Part shown: in pieces, positions 40,700 to 50,512 of the stretch
How positions within the stretch are numbered: position 1 is the stretch's first letter
Layout: each line of letters starts with the position of its first letter
Source of the DNA: Agrobacterium tumefaciens
Lineage (GTDB): Bacteria > Pseudomonadota > Alphaproteobacteria > Rhizobiales > Rhizobiaceae
Assembly (NCBI RefSeq): GCF_013318015.2
Contig: NZ_CP115841.1
Coordinates: 1,302,001-1,366,000 of the forward strand
Reading direction: 5' to 3'
Length of the DNA: 64,000 nt
The notes under the pieces: model-generated
The model's input: only the letters and a program-made list of their open reading frames with translations
Told to the model about the DNA's origin: nothing
Databases searched by the model: none
Translations under genes and position numbers: made by a program

Positions 40700-41446
40700 T
40701 CAATCGTCGCCATCGCCGCCACCAGGTGCAAGCAGGCCCAACTCTTCCAGATCGAGCTGCGTGATCGGGTCTTCGTCTTCGCGCAATTCGTCGCTCATCA
40801 TCGGCAAAGGCACGCCGAAATTGGAAGGAATACGGCCCGAAAGCAGGCCCGCACCCTTCAGTTCCTCAAGGCCCGGCAAGTCCCGCAATTCCTCAAGGCC
40901 GAAATGGTCGAGAAACTCCACCGTGGTGCCGATCGTCACCGGCCTGCCCGGCGTGCGCCTGCGGCCCCTGAAACGCACCCAACCCGCTTCCATCAGCACA
41001 TCGAGGGTACCGCGTGAGGTTTGCACGCCACGGATTTCCTCGATTTCGGCGCGTGTCACCGGCTGATGATACGCCACAATCGCCAGAACCTCCAGCGCCG
41101 CACGCGATAGCTTCTTAGGTTCCTTTTCCTCAGAATGGACGACGAAGGAGAGATCGCCGGCCGTGCGGAACGCCCATTGCCCGCCCACCTGCACCAGATT
41201 GACACCCCGCTCGCCATAAGCGGCCTTCAGCCCGTGGAGTATGGCAACGACATCCATGCCGCGCGGCAGCCGCTCGGCAATGAAGGCAACTGAAACCGGT
41301 TCGGCCGAGGCAAAGACCAGCGCCTCGGCAATGCGCTCGGCTTCCTTCAGCTGACGCTCGGAAAATACCGCGGGCTCGGCCCCAACCACATCCGCCGCCC
41401 CATCTGCCACGATGGCGGCTTCGCCGGTCTCGTCGTCATGCGTCAT
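40700..41446 (-). CDS. scpB: Segregation and condensation protein B
   Basis: ScpB binds ScpA and SMC in chromosome condensation. From ATG 41446 the protein has 248 residues with two winged-helix domains, including AEALVFASAEPVSVAFIAE near 39 and the signature YHQPVTRAEIEEIRGVQTS near 123. Acidic N- and C-terminal extensions flank the core. Its start lies 11 bases inside scpA. Confidence 0.93.
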   Translation of the reverse strand: MTHDDETGEAAIVADGAADVVGAEPAVFSERQLKEAERIAEALVFASAEPVSVAFIAERLPRGMDVVAILHGLKAAYGERGVNLVQVGGQWAFRTAGDLSFVVHSEEKEPKKLSRAALEVLAIVAYHQPVTRAEIEEIRGVQTSRGTLDVLMEAGWVRFRGRRRTPGRPVTIGTTVEFLDHFGLEELRDLPGLEELKGAGLLSGRIPSNFGVPLPMMSDELREDEDPITQLDLEELGLLAPGGGDGDD

Positions 41447-42284
41447 TATCAGTCCTTTCCGCATTCGGCGCGCGGTCATCTCGCTCGCTCCTGCGCATAT
41501 AGATGGGCTGGAACGCGCCCTCCTGCCGGATTTGCAGCGATCCCTCGCGCACCAGCTCCAGCGAGGCGGCGAAAGCGCTGGCGATTGCCGTCACGCGCAT
41601 CGCGGGGTCAGGCACATATTGCAGCAGATATTGGTCGAGCACCGTCCACTCGCCGACATCCCCGAGCAGACTGTTCAGAAGCTCCCGGGCTTCCACCAGC
41701 GACCAGACCTGCCGCTTTTCAATCGTGACCTGGGTGATGGCCTGCCTTTGCCGCAGATTGGCATACGCACTCAGGAGATCGTATAGGTTCGCCTCGTAAG
41801 CCGAGCGGTTGATATGCGGAATATGCTCCGGCGCGCCACGGGCGAAGATATCGCGGCCAAGCTGGGCGCGGTTGACGAGGCGTTCAGCCGCCTCCCGCAT
41901 CGCCTCCAGACGTTTCAGCCGGAAGGCCAGCGTCGCGGCCATTTCTTCGCCGGAGGGGCCGTCATCCTTCGCCTGCTGCGGAATGAGAAGCTTGGACTTG
42001 AGGAAGGCAAGCCAGGCCGCCATCACCAGATAGTCGGCCGCAAGCTCGATGCGCACGCGGCGGGCTGTTTCCACGAATTGCAGATATTGCTCGGCAAGCG
42101 CCAGCACCGAAATGCGCGACAGATCGACCTTCTGCGTGCGGGCAAGGTGTAGCAACAGATCGAGCGGGCCTTCGAAACCCGCGACATCGATCACCAGCCC
42201 GGCCTCGCCCGTCAGCCGCTCCGGCGTCACATCCTGCCAGAGCTTGTCCATAGGCGTTGAAGTGCGAGACTTGTCTGCTGCCAT
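41436..42284 (-). CDS. scpA: Segregation and condensation protein A
   Basis: A 282-residue kleisin-type subunit. The signature FEGPLDLLLHLARTQKVDLS lies near 34, with AAWLAFLKSKLLIP near 87 and a C-terminal winged helix. It overlaps scpB and follows nagZ by 58 bases. Together with scpB and an SMC encoded elsewhere it forms the condensin-like complex. Confidence 0.94.
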   Translation of the reverse strand: MAADKSRTSTPMDKLWQDVTPERLTGEAGLVIDVAGFEGPLDLLLHLARTQKVDLSRISVLALAEQYLQFVETARRVRIELAADYLVMAAWLAFLKSKLLIPQQAKDDGPSGEEMAATLAFRLKRLEAMREAAERLVNRAQLGRDIFARGAPEHIPHINRSAYEANLYDLLSAYANLRQRQAITQVTIEKRQVWSLVEARELLNSLLGDVGEWTVLDQYLLQYVPDPAMRVTAIASAFAASLELVREGSLQIRQEGAFQPIYMRRSERDDRAPNAERTDNDA

Positions 42285-42342
42285 TGTTCCATCCGCCGGG
42301 CGTCCGGCCTGTCGTCCCGAGTACCGGGCCGCCGCCCGATTG

Positions 42343-43359
42343 TCAGGAAACGGCCCACATGGCGTTGAATTCGGCTCTCAGTTCAGCTTCGTCGGAGGCA
42401 TCAGCGGCGGGAAAACCCGCTTCCACGGCCCGCACCCGCTCCAGCGAACGGCCGGAAAGAACGGGAACCTCCTTAACGACCTCAAGCATTTCACCCATCA
42501 CGCCGTTGCAATGCAAGACTATATCGCAGCCACCCGCAACAATATTCGCGGCACGCTGGCCAAGCGTGCCCTTCAGCGCATTCATGGAACTGTCGTCGGA
42601 CATCAACAGACCGTCAAAGCCGATTCGCCCACGAATGATCTCCTCGATCACCTTTGGCGAGGTCGTTGCCGGACGCTCCCGATCGACGGCATTGAACACC
42701 AGATGCGCGCTCATCGCCATCAATTCACGGTTCAGCGCGCGGAATGGCACAAAATCATGGGCGTCCAGCTCGTCCAGCGGCACATCGACAACAGGCAATT
42801 CATGGTGCGAATCCACCATGCCGCGACCGTGGCCCGGCATGTGTTTCATGACAGGCAACATGCCGCCCGCCTTGAGACCGTCAGCCGCCGCCTGCCCCAT
42901 CTCCGCCACCATGGTCGGGCTGTAGCCATAGGCCCGGTTGCCAATGACGTTACTGGCGCCTTCCACCGGCACGTCGAGCACCGGCAGGCAATCGATATTG
43001 ATGCCGAATTTCATGAGATCGAAGGCATGCAGACGCGACATCAACCACGCCGCGCGCAGGCCTTCCTCGCGGTCACGCTCGTATATCTCGCCAAGAATGC
43101 GGGCATTCGGATAGGCTTGCAAAAGCGGCGGCTTGATGCGCTGAACGCGCCCGCCTTCCTGATCGATCAGAACCGGCGCATCCGGCCGCGCGACGGCATC
43201 GCGCATTGAGGCGACGAGATCGGTAATCTGTTGCGCATCACCGATATTGCGCCCGAACAGGATGAAACCCCAGGGCCGCTCATTGCGGTAAAGGGCAATC
43301 TCGTCAGCGGAAAGCGTAAGCCCGCCGCATCCGAGGATCATAGCTTTGCAATCGGTCAT
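42343..43359 (-). CDS. nagZ: Beta-N-acetylhexosaminidase (NagZ)
   Basis: NagZ is a glycoside hydrolase family 3 enzyme that removes GlcNAc from anhydromuropeptides in cell-wall recycling. From ATG 43359 the protein has 338 residues. It has the active-site loop KHMPGHGRGMVDSHHELPVV near 162 and the nucleophile Asp in LLMSDDSSM near 246. It lies between the SPOR protein and scpA, as in many alphaproteobacteria. It has no signal peptide, in keeping with cytoplasmic recycling. Confidence 0.94.
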   Translation of the reverse strand: MTDCKAMILGCGGLTLSADEIALYRNERPWGFILFGRNIGDAQQITDLVASMRDAVARPDAPVLIDQEGGRVQRIKPPLLQAYPNARILGEIYERDREEGLRAAWLMSRLHAFDLMKFGINIDCLPVLDVPVEGASNVIGNRAYGYSPTMVAEMGQAAADGLKAGGMLPVMKHMPGHGRGMVDSHHELPVVDVPLDELDAHDFVPFRALNRELMAMSAHLVFNAVDRERPATTSPKVIEEIIRGRIGFDGLLMSDDSSMNALKGTLGQRAANIVAGGCDIVLHCNGVMGEMLEVVKEVPVLSGRSLERVRAVEAGFPAADASDEAELRAEFNAMWAVS

Positions 43360-43432
43360 GATGTCACGCTCACAGAATGGGGAAATGGCCTTATACCGCA
43401 AGGCGTCGGGGATAAGTCGACAACCCCTCCGC

Positions 43433-43518
43433 CGTCATGCTCGGGCCTTTCCCGAGCATCTGCAACCGACCGGTTGGCGAAACGTTGGCAGATCCTCGGC
43501 ACGAGGCCAAGGATGACG
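43433..43518. repeat. Long palindromic repeat (CGTCATGCTCGGG...AAGGATGACG family)
   Basis: An 86-base element with outer arms CGTCAT/GATGACG and an inner stem GCTCGGGcctttCCCGAGC. A second part GCAACCGACCGGTTGGCGAAACG forms its own symmetry. It is flanked by GTCGAATGTGAGG, as is the copy at 33742, so the flanks are part of the repeat unit. Confidence 0.82.
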
Positions 43519-43550
43519 TCGAATGTGAGGAAAGCCTTTCCCCACTACGA

Positions 43551-43572
43551 GGGCTGCCTTAAACGGCAGCCC
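43551..43572 (-). terminator. Hairpin after the SPOR-domain gene
   Basis: The perfect stem GGGCTGCC-ttaaac-GGCAGCCC lies 30 bases after the stop of the SPOR gene. There is no T-run on either side, so termination is likely but not certain. Confidence 0.55.
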
Positions 43573-43601
43573 CAATCTTCACTCAACCGGATCAGCCTCT
43601 A

Positions 43602-46600
43602 TCAGCGCGCCACCAGGCAGCTGCCGCCAGCTGCGCGGAACTTTTCGCACAGCGCCACGGCTTCGTTCTTGTCCCCCGCCGGGATGCGGACGCGGTAGAA
43701 CGTGCCCTTGCCGGCGATCTCAGCGGCCTTGATGTCGACGCCCCGACCAGAAATGACCGAACCGAACTTGGCCGACATGTTCTGGTAGGACTTCTGGGCC
43801 TCCGCCTGGCTCGGCAGGGACGCGATCTGGATGTAATAACCACCCGAAGACGGTGCGCTCGTTGCTGCGGGCATGGCGGCGGCTGTCTGCTGCTGTGCAG
43901 CCTGCGGCTGGGCCGGAGCAGTTGCAGCAGGACGGACGTTGCCCTGATTGGTCACCGTTGCCACCACATTGGAAGGCTGTGCAGACGGACGCGCCGAAGG
44001 AACGGGCGCAGCCGACTGCGAGGCCGGTGTGGAGGAAGCGGCTGGCGTATTGGCCTGCGGGTGTTCAGGCGCAACCGGAACACGCGAAGCGGCGATGACG
44101 GCGGGAGCGCCCTCACCCGGCTTGGCTGCCTGCGGTGCAGCAAGCTCCGCGACCTTGTCGGCCTTCGGTGGCTGGGCAGCAGGCGCATCGACTTCCTGTG
44201 CAACCAGCGTACCATCAGGCTTGACGATCATGGTGCGGACCTTGCGCGGCGAAACGCCCGTCGCACCGGCACCTTCGTTCTGGCTGGCCTTTTCTTCCGG
44301 CGAAAGCAGGCGCGGATCTTCAGTCTCGCCAACCGGCGTGCCGGTGGCTTCCATGTCCGCGTCGTTTTCACCTTCCAGCGGCAGCTGTTCTGGTATCAGC
44401 GTACGCTGGACCACATCGACAGGCTTTTCGTTGCTGGAGATCAGCGCCGGTTGCTTCGGATCGGCAGCGCTACCACCGGCCACGCGGTCGTAAACCGCCT
44501 TGTCCTGATTGGGCACGACGCGGCCACCCGGATTTTCCGGCACCACCTTCATCGGGTCGTTATCGGCGGAAATGATGACCGGCGCGCCATTGGAGCCCGC
44601 ACCGGACGAACCGCCCGACATCAGCGCGTAAACACCACCACCGACAAGCACCAGACCGATTGCTGCGGCAACCGGCATGATCCAGCGGCGACCGCCGCGT
44701 TCTTCTTCTTCGCGATAGGCCGCCTGATGGTCGACATAGGTATTCTCGGCATCGCGCGGCGCATTGCCACGCGAGGCAGCAGCCTCCTGCATGGAGCGGC
44801 GGAAATCTTCTTCCAGCGCCCGCTCAAATTCATCGACCTCCTCCGGACCCTGTGCCTGAGGACGCGCCTGCGGGGCAGCAGCCCGGTTTTCCGCATGTTT
44901 GTGACGGTCAAGACCACCGGCAACCGCCGGGGCAAACAGCGTTGCGAGCTCGGTGTCGATATCGAGGTCTTCTTCGTGACGACGGGCGACAGGCTTGGGT
45001 TCGAAAACGCCGACCGGCAATTCCGGCACGTCCATCTCGGTAATATTTTCCGGATGTTCTTCCGTCTCACCGATCTGCGAGGGATCGAAAGGCAGGCTTT
45101 CCAGCGTTTGTGGTGCAACCGGCTGCGGTGCGGCTGCGACCGGACGCGGCTGAACCGGAGGGGCGGCTACCGGAATTGCAGCAACCGGGGCCGGGCGCGA
45201 CTGAGGTGCTGGCTGTTCCCGCACCGGCTGCGGCGCGGCGGCAGCAACGGCTACCGGAGCGACCGGCTGCTGGCGAAGGGGCTGCGGAACAGGCGCAGGT
45301 GCGACTTCCGCTGCAGCGATTTCGGACAGGTCGAGGTCAAGATCGAGATCATCAAGCGCAAGCTCAAAATCATCGTCGTTGAAACCTGCGAAATCCCCAA
45401 AGTCCGGCTCCTGAACGGGCGGCGCTGCTACGACCGGGGCTGCTTTTACAGGGGCTGCGGCAACCGGCGCCGTGGCAACCAAAGGCGGCTCCACTCTTGC
45501 AGCCGGAACGATAGGCGCAGCCTGTGCGATGGGGGCATCCTGAACGACAGGCTCTTCGCCGCGTCCGGGAATGGAATATTTCGCAACGCCGTAGATCAGC
45601 TCGTCCATCGGCGAAAGATTTGTTTCAACCGGCTTTTCTGCAACCGAAGGCGCAAAGGTAGGTGCAGTTTCTTCCGCCTGAACGAAGACGGGCTCAGGCG
45701 CCGGAACTGGTTCGGCCTGTGGCTCGATCCGGGCTGCAGGCAGCGCTTCGGCCCTCGGCTCGATCCGCTTGGGATCACCTGCCGCAACATCGCGGCGCGC
45801 GCCGAAATTGGCAAGCGGCAGACGCAGGCTGGAAAATTCCAGCGAAGAACGGCCACCATGCGAAGGCGGACGCACGGAAATCGGTGCAGGCGCTTCGGCG
45901 ACGGCGATCTCTACCTCATCCGCAAGATCGAAAGTCTGCGGCTCAGGCGCATGGCTCTGATCGGAATGCGCAATATTGCTCGAAACATCGGCCGGAAGCT
46001 CAGGCATAGCGTGCCAGGTGCTTTGAGCCGGCTCGACAGCCTGCGGCTCTTCCCATGCAGCCTGCTGGTAAACCACCGGCTCGGCAGGGCGCGATTGGCG
46101 CGAATGCACATCGAACACCTCGGCAACCGCACCGGCATCATCACGGAAATCCGCGCGGATGTCCTGCGTCGACGTCTCGACGTAATTGTGAATGTAGGCC
46201 TGATCGGCCTCGGGAAGTGGCTCCTGGCTCACTTCGGATGCGGGGCTTGCCTCGAACACGGGTTCGTCCGCTGGCGCAAGCTCAGGCTCGCGCCGGGCGA
46301 AAACCGATTCGACGCGCTGCATGAAGTCGCTGGGGTGGATGCCCGCACGCACATCGTTTGCCGGGTCAAGAACGACCGGATCGGCATGCGGCGCATCGTA
46401 AACCTCGAACTCTCGAAGCAACTCGTCTTCGAGATTAAATTCGGGTTCGCGGCGGGTTGCCGCAGAGCCGGCGCGTGGCGCAGCTTCGGAACCCGCATGC
46501 GAAGGACGCTCATCGAAACCGACGATACGCGCCAGTTCTGCCAGAGGATCGTTGTCAGCGAACCCTTCAGACCGGGCGTCCCGGTTATACGCGACATTTT

Positions 46601-46610
46601 TTTCGACCAT
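43602..46610 (-). CDS. Large SPOR-domain envelope protein
   Basis: A 1002-residue protein. The first 640 residues are a cytoplasmic, acidic, Pro/Ala/Glu/Val-rich low-complexity region with repeated VAAPV-like segments. One transmembrane helix (WIMPVAAAIGLVLVGGGVYA) lies near 645. A Pro/Ala-rich periplasmic linker follows, and the C-terminal SPOR domain begins YYIQIASLPSQAEAQKSYQN near 925. SPOR domains bind denuded peptidoglycan at division sites. ATG 46610 has GGTGGA upstream; ATG 46625 is an alternative. It lies between argS and nagZ, a conserved alphaproteobacterial position. Confidence 0.9.
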   Translation of the reverse strand: MVEKNVAYNRDARSEGFADNDPLAELARIVGFDERPSHAGSEAAPRAGSAATRREPEFNLEDELLREFEVYDAPHADPVVLDPANDVRAGIHPSDFMQRVESVFARREPELAPADEPVFEASPASEVSQEPLPEADQAYIHNYVETSTQDIRADFRDDAGAVAEVFDVHSRQSRPAEPVVYQQAAWEEPQAVEPAQSTWHAMPELPADVSSNIAHSDQSHAPEPQTFDLADEVEIAVAEAPAPISVRPPSHGGRSSLEFSSLRLPLANFGARRDVAAGDPKRIEPRAEALPAARIEPQAEPVPAPEPVFVQAEETAPTFAPSVAEKPVETNLSPMDELIYGVAKYSIPGRGEEPVVQDAPIAQAAPIVPAARVEPPLVATAPVAAAPVKAAPVVAAPPVQEPDFGDFAGFNDDDFELALDDLDLDLDLSEIAAAEVAPAPVPQPLRQQPVAPVAVAAAAPQPVREQPAPQSRPAPVAAIPVAAPPVQPRPVAAAPQPVAPQTLESLPFDPSQIGETEEHPENITEMDVPELPVGVFEPKPVARRHEEDLDIDTELATLFAPAVAGGLDRHKHAENRAAAPQARPQAQGPEEVDEFERALEEDFRRSMQEAAASRGNAPRDAENTYVDHQAAYREEEERGGRRWIMPVAAAIGLVLVGGGVYALMSGGSSGAGSNGAPVIISADNDPMKVVPENPGGRVVPNQDKAVYDRVAGGSAADPKQPALISSNEKPVDVVQRTLIPEQLPLEGENDADMEATGTPVGETEDPRLLSPEEKASQNEGAGATGVSPRKVRTMIVKPDGTLVAQEVDAPAAQPPKADKVAELAAPQAAKPGEGAPAVIAASRVPVAPEHPQANTPAASSTPASQSAAPVPSARPSAQPSNVVATVTNQGNVRPAATAPAQPQAAQQQTAAAMPAATSAPSSGGYYIQIASLPSQAEAQKSYQNMSAKFGSVISGRGVDIKAAEIAGKGTFYRVRIPAGDKNEAVALCEKFRAAGGSCLVAR

Positions 46611-46676
46611 TACGTGTTCCACCATCTACGCATTGCAGCTCTTGCCAGCGTATTGTGAGCAAATAATGGTGATATG

Positions 46677-48434
46677 TTATCGCATCTCGTCAGGCGCGTC
46701 CGCTCCTAAAAGCGTAAGACCAGACTTCAAAACATTCGCGACAGCATTCACCAGCCCGAGTCTGGCAATGCTCAATTCTCGGTTTTTATCGTTAATAAAA
46801 CGTAATTCCTGATGGTCTTTACCTTTGTTCCAGTGTCCATGGAAGGAACTGGCGAGATCGTAGAGGTAAAAAGCAAGCCTGTGCGGCTCGTGCGCAAGGG
46901 CTGCGGATTCGATCAGGCGCGGGTACTCAGCAAGCTTTGCAACCAGCTGCAACTCGTTGATATCGCTAATCAAAGCAACGGAAGACGACATGTCGTCCTG
47001 CGAGAGCGAAAGACCCGGAAACGCTTCCTGCGCCTGACGGAAGATGGACATGCAACGGGCGTGCGCATATTGCACGTAAAAGACCGGATTATCCTTCGAT
47101 TGTTCGGTCACTTTCGCAAAATCGAAGTCCAGCGGCTCGGAATTCTTCCGATAGAGCATCATGAATCGCACGGGATCGCGACCTACTTCGTCCACCACAT
47201 CGCGCAGCGTGACGAAATCGCCTGAGCGTTTCGACATCTTCACCGGCTCGCCATCGCGATACAGCTTCACGAGCTGGCACAGAAGAACCGTCAGCTTCGA
47301 CTTGCCTTCCGAGACGGCGCGCGCAACCGCTTCAAGCCGCTTCACATAGCCGCCGTGGTCGGCGCCGAGCACATAGATCATCTCGGAAAAACCGCGATCG
47401 AACTTGTTCTTGAAATAGGCGACGTCGGCGGCAAAATAGGTGTAGGAACCGTCCGACTTCATCAGCGCGCGGTCCATGTCGTCACCCACCTCGGTGGACC
47501 GGAACAGCGTCTGCTCGCGGTCTTCCCAGTCTTCCGGCAACTCGCCCTTCGGCGGCGGCAAGGTGCCCTTGTAGACGTGGCCCTTGAAGGTGAGATCGTT
47601 GATGGCCGAGAGAATGGGTCCGCCATTGCCCTCATGCAGCGTGCGCTCCGAGAAGAACACGTCGTGCTTGACGTTCAGCGTCTCCAGATCCTCACGGATC
47701 ATCACCATCATTGCGGCGATCGCCTTGTCCTTGACGATAGGCAGCCACTTTTCCTCGGGCATGGCGCGCAGCTTGATGCCATATTCATCCGCCAGCGCCT
47801 GGCCGACTGGAACGAGATAGTCACCGGGGTAGAAGCCCGACGGAATGGCGCCGATATCTTCGCCAAGCGCCTCGCGGTAACGCAGGAAGACCGAACGCGC
47901 GAGCACGTCGATCTGCGAGCCGGCGTCGTTGATGTAATATTCCTTGGTCACGCCATAACCGGCGAAGGCGAGCAGGTTCGCCAGCGTGTCACCCACGACA
48001 GCACCACGGCAATGGCCGACATGCATAGGACCGGTGGGGTTGGCGGAGACATATTCGACGTTGATCTTCTGGCCCGCGCCGATCTTCGAGCGGCCGAAAT
48101 CGATGCCCTGCCCGATCATGTCGGCAAGAAGACGCTGCCAGTAACCGACAGAGACCTTGAGATTGATGAAGCCGGGACCGGCGACGTTGACGCTATCGAC
48201 ATCGCCATCGGCCTGAAGTGCTGGCACGATGAGTTCGGCCAGCGCCCGCGGATTGGTGCCGAGCGGCTTCGCCAAAACCATAGCGGCATTGGTTGCGACA
48301 TCGCCATGGCTGAGATCGCGCGGGGATTCGACCGTAATTCGACTGAAATCGACCTTTTCGCGGTTCTCTTTCACGAGATCGAGAGTCTCGAGCGCGTTTT
48401 TGATCCTGGTATCGAAATCGGCAAAAATGTTCAT
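46677..48434 (-). CDS. argS: Arginyl-tRNA synthetase
   Basis: A 585-residue class I synthetase starting [18 protein letters not shown]. The HIGH-type motif is [15 protein letters not shown] near 130, and [19 protein letters not shown] lies near 412. The C-terminal DALR anticodon-binding domain is present ([12 protein letters not shown]). Upstream in-frame codons to 48563 are outside the family start. It is part of the dgt-argS-SPOR-nagZ run. Confidence 0.97.
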   Translation of the reverse strand: MNIFADFDTRIKNALETLDLVKENREKVDFSRITVESPRDLSHGDVATNAAMVLAKPLGTNPRALAELIVPALQADGDVDSVNVAGPGFINLKVSVGYWQRLLADMIGQGIDFGRSKIGAGQKINVEYVSANPTGPMHVGHCRGAVVGDTLANLLAFAGYGVTKEYYINDAGSQIDVLARSVFLRYREALGEDIGAIPSGFYPGDYLVPVGQALADEYGIKLRAMPEEKWLPIVKDKAIAAMMVMIREDLETLNVKHDVFFSERTLHEGNGGPILSAINDLTFKGHVYKGTLPPPKGELPEDWEDREQTLFRSTEVGDDMDRALMKSDGSYTYFAADVAYFKNKFDRGFSEMIYVLGADHGGYVKRLEAVARAVSEGKSKLTVLLCQLVKLYRDGEPVKMSKRSGDFVTLRDVVDEVGRDPVRFMMLYRKNSEPLDFDFAKVTEQSKDNPVFYVQYAHARCMSIFRQAQEAFPGLSLSQDDMSSSVALISDINELQLVAKLAEYPRLIESAALAHEPHRLAFYLYDLASSFHGHWNKGKDHQELRFINDKNRELSIARLGLVNAVANVLKSGLTLLGADAPDEMR

Positions 48435-48510
48435 CGTTCCAACCTGCGCGAAGGGCTTCTGTTCATGTCCGGCCATCATAACCGGGTTGGCTTCGCGATC
48501 GCCCGCTGCC

Positions 48511-49728
48511 CTATCGCAAATCGGGGGTGTGGTCAAACAGCCGCTGGTGGGCGCGCAGTGCATAACTGTCGGTCATACCGGCCAGATAATCCCCCACATG
48601 GCGGGCTTTTGCGGCCTTGCTCATACCGGAAATGCTGTCCACCCAGTAGTGACTCTGCATCTCTGCCGGCACTTCCATATAACGGTGGAAAAGGTCGGTA
48701 ACGATCTGCGTAGCGCCGGCGCGGATGCGCATGATTTCCGGATGCCGGTAGATATGGGCAAACAGCAGTTTCTTGATCTGCCTGTCGGTTTCAGCCATTT
48801 CCGGCGAGAAAGTCGCGACGGTAAAATCAGCGGCGCGGATATCGGCCGCACTCTTCGGTTTCAGCCGGGAAAGATTCTGCTGCGCGACCCCGATTACATC
48901 CTCGACCATATGGGTGATCTGGCGGCGCATGATTTCATTGGCGAAGCGTTCCTTGTCGAGCACGGGATATTTCGCACGTACCTCAGCCATCAGCTTGCTG
49001 AGGAAAGGCACCTCTTCCAGCATCTCGAAGCTCAGATAACCGGCACGCAGGCCGTCATCGATATCATGGGTATTATAGGCGATGTCGTCGGCAATAGCCG
49101 CCATCTGTGCCTCAAGGCTGGCATAGCTGCCGATTTCCAGATCCTGCAGCTCGCAATATTCGAGGATGGGCAGCGGAACCGGGCCCTTCACGCCCTCGCC
49201 CTCGGCATTGACCAGCGGGCCATTGTGCTTCACCAGCCCCTCCAGCGTCTCCCATGTCAGGTTGATGCCGTCATATTCGGCGTAGCGGCGCTCCAGCTTG
49301 GTGACGATGCGCAGCGACTGCGCGTTGTGATCGAAGCCGCCATAGGGCAACAACACCGCATCCAGCGCATCCTCACCAGTATGGCCGAACGGCGTGTGGC
49401 CGAAATCATGCACCAGAGCCACGCCCTCGGCCAGATCCTCGTCCAGCTTCAGAGCACGTGCGAGTGCGCGGGCAATCTGCGCAACCTCAATCGTGTGGGT
49501 GAGCCGGGTGCGGTAATGGTCGCCGTCAGGGCTGATGAAAACCTGCGTCTTGTGTTTAAGCCGGCGAAAGGCCGTGGTGTGGACGATGCGGTCCCGGTCG
49601 CGCTGGAACTCCGAGCGCGTCAGGCTCCCCTCCTCGGCAAAAAGACGCCCGCGCGTGGTCCATGGATCAGAGGCGAAAACCGCCCTCTCGCCACTTCCGA
49701 AACCCAATGCGCGCTGGTCTATAATCAT
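48511..49728 (-). CDS. dgt: Deoxyguanosinetriphosphate triphosphohydrolase-like protein
   Basis: A 405-residue HD-superfamily dNTP triphosphohydrolase. The metal-binding residues lie in [20 protein letters not shown] near 77 and [18 protein letters not shown] near 104. R-x-H-x-x-E and the HD pair are intact. It belongs to the bacterial dGTPase type 2 group and controls dNTP pools. It is divergent from the Fe-S carrier gene. Confidence 0.93.
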   Translation of the reverse strand: MIIDQRALGFGSGERAVFASDPWTTRGRLFAEEGSLTRSEFQRDRDRIVHTTAFRRLKHKTQVFISPDGDHYRTRLTHTIEVAQIARALARALKLDEDLAEGVALVHDFGHTPFGHTGEDALDAVLLPYGGFDHNAQSLRIVTKLERRYAEYDGINLTWETLEGLVKHNGPLVNAEGEGVKGPVPLPILEYCELQDLEIGSYASLEAQMAAIADDIAYNTHDIDDGLRAGYLSFEMLEEVPFLSKLMAEVRAKYPVLDKERFANEIMRRQITHMVEDVIGVAQQNLSRLKPKSAADIRAADFTVATFSPEMAETDRQIKKLLFAHIYRHPEIMRIRAGATQIVTDLFHRYMEVPAEMQSHYWVDSISGMSKAAKARHVGDYLAGMTDSYALRAHQRLFDHTPDLR

Positions 49729-49957
49729 TCATCCACCTGTACTGTTCTCTGGCCGGGACTTCCTTTGACCCGAAGTCCATGGCCTTTGACCATTGACCTT
49801 TTCATCCACCCTTCATACCTATCGCAAAGGTCGGCGCAAAGCATCATCGCTGCAAAGGCCGTTGCGGACATCGCTATAGACCGTTTATTTGACTGGTTTA
49901 TAATGGTGGCGACAAATCTATTGCTCTCCGGTTCTTGACCCCGGCACGAGGAACGAC

Positions 49958-50290
49958 ATGGAAAACAGCGACATTACACTTTCGGAAGCCGCAGCGAAGC
50001 GAATCGCCCAGATCGTCGCAGCGGATGCGGGCAAGCAGGCTCTGCGCGTTTCGGTGGAAGGCGGCGGCTGCTCGGGCTTCTCCTACAAGTTCGATCTGGC
50101 GGAAGACCCCGCCGATGACGACATCGTGATTGCGCGCGGAGACGCCAAGGTGCTGATCGATAGCCTGTCGGTTGTCTATATGGCCGGCTCTGAAATCGAC
50201 TTCGTCGACAATCTGCTCGGCCAGTCCTTCCAGATCAAGAACCCGAACGCGGTCGCAAGCTGCGGCTGCGGCACCAGCTTTTCTATTTGA
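49958..50290 (+). CDS. erpA: A-type iron-sulfur cluster carrier (ErpA/IscA family)
   Basis: A 110-residue A-type carrier with the three cluster-binding Cys in GGGCSGFSYKF (Cys43 region) and the C-terminal SCGCGTSFSI. It delivers Fe-S clusters to apoproteins. The isolated position (no isc or suf genes nearby) and upstream divergence with dgt fit rhizobial ErpA. The fold cannot distinguish ErpA from IscA with certainty. Confidence 0.92.
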   Translation: MENSDITLSEAAAKRIAQIVAADAGKQALRVSVEGGGCSGFSYKFDLAEDPADDDIVIARGDAKVLIDSLSVVYMAGSEIDFVDNLLGQSFQIKNPNAVASCGCGTSFSI

Positions 50291-50338
50291 TGGTGATATC
50301 AAGCGCCAAGCTTGAGATCATTCACGCCTTTCTCTCCG

Positions 50339-50371
50339 CCCTCGTTCCTGCGCTCGTCACAGGAATGAGGG
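50339..50371. repeat. Palindromic repeat (CCCTCGTTCCTG...CAGGAATGAGGG family)
   Basis: Arms CCCTCgTTCCTG and CAGGAATGAGGG around cgctcgtca. It is the same family as the copies at 12534 and 28643. Confidence 0.8.
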
Positions 50372-50512
50372 TTTGGGGAGCTGCGGTGCATCCATAGCTG
50401 TTGATCTACCCTGCCCTGGCTTCTATCCACCACATCCTCACCCGCCGTTTCCAAAAACGGTGGCAATCGCTTTTGCATCGGGTAAAAGTAACCTCACAAA
50501 AGGGAAACTCCG

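Noticed and set aside
44061..46658. Forward frame of 865 codons opposite the SPOR-domain gene
   Set aside because: It is the complement of a low-complexity Pro/Ala-rich coding region; its Arg/Gly/Cys-rich translation has no recognisable domain.
47355..48701. Forward frame of 448 codons opposite argS
   Set aside because: It is antisense to argS with intact synthetase motifs; no domain features.
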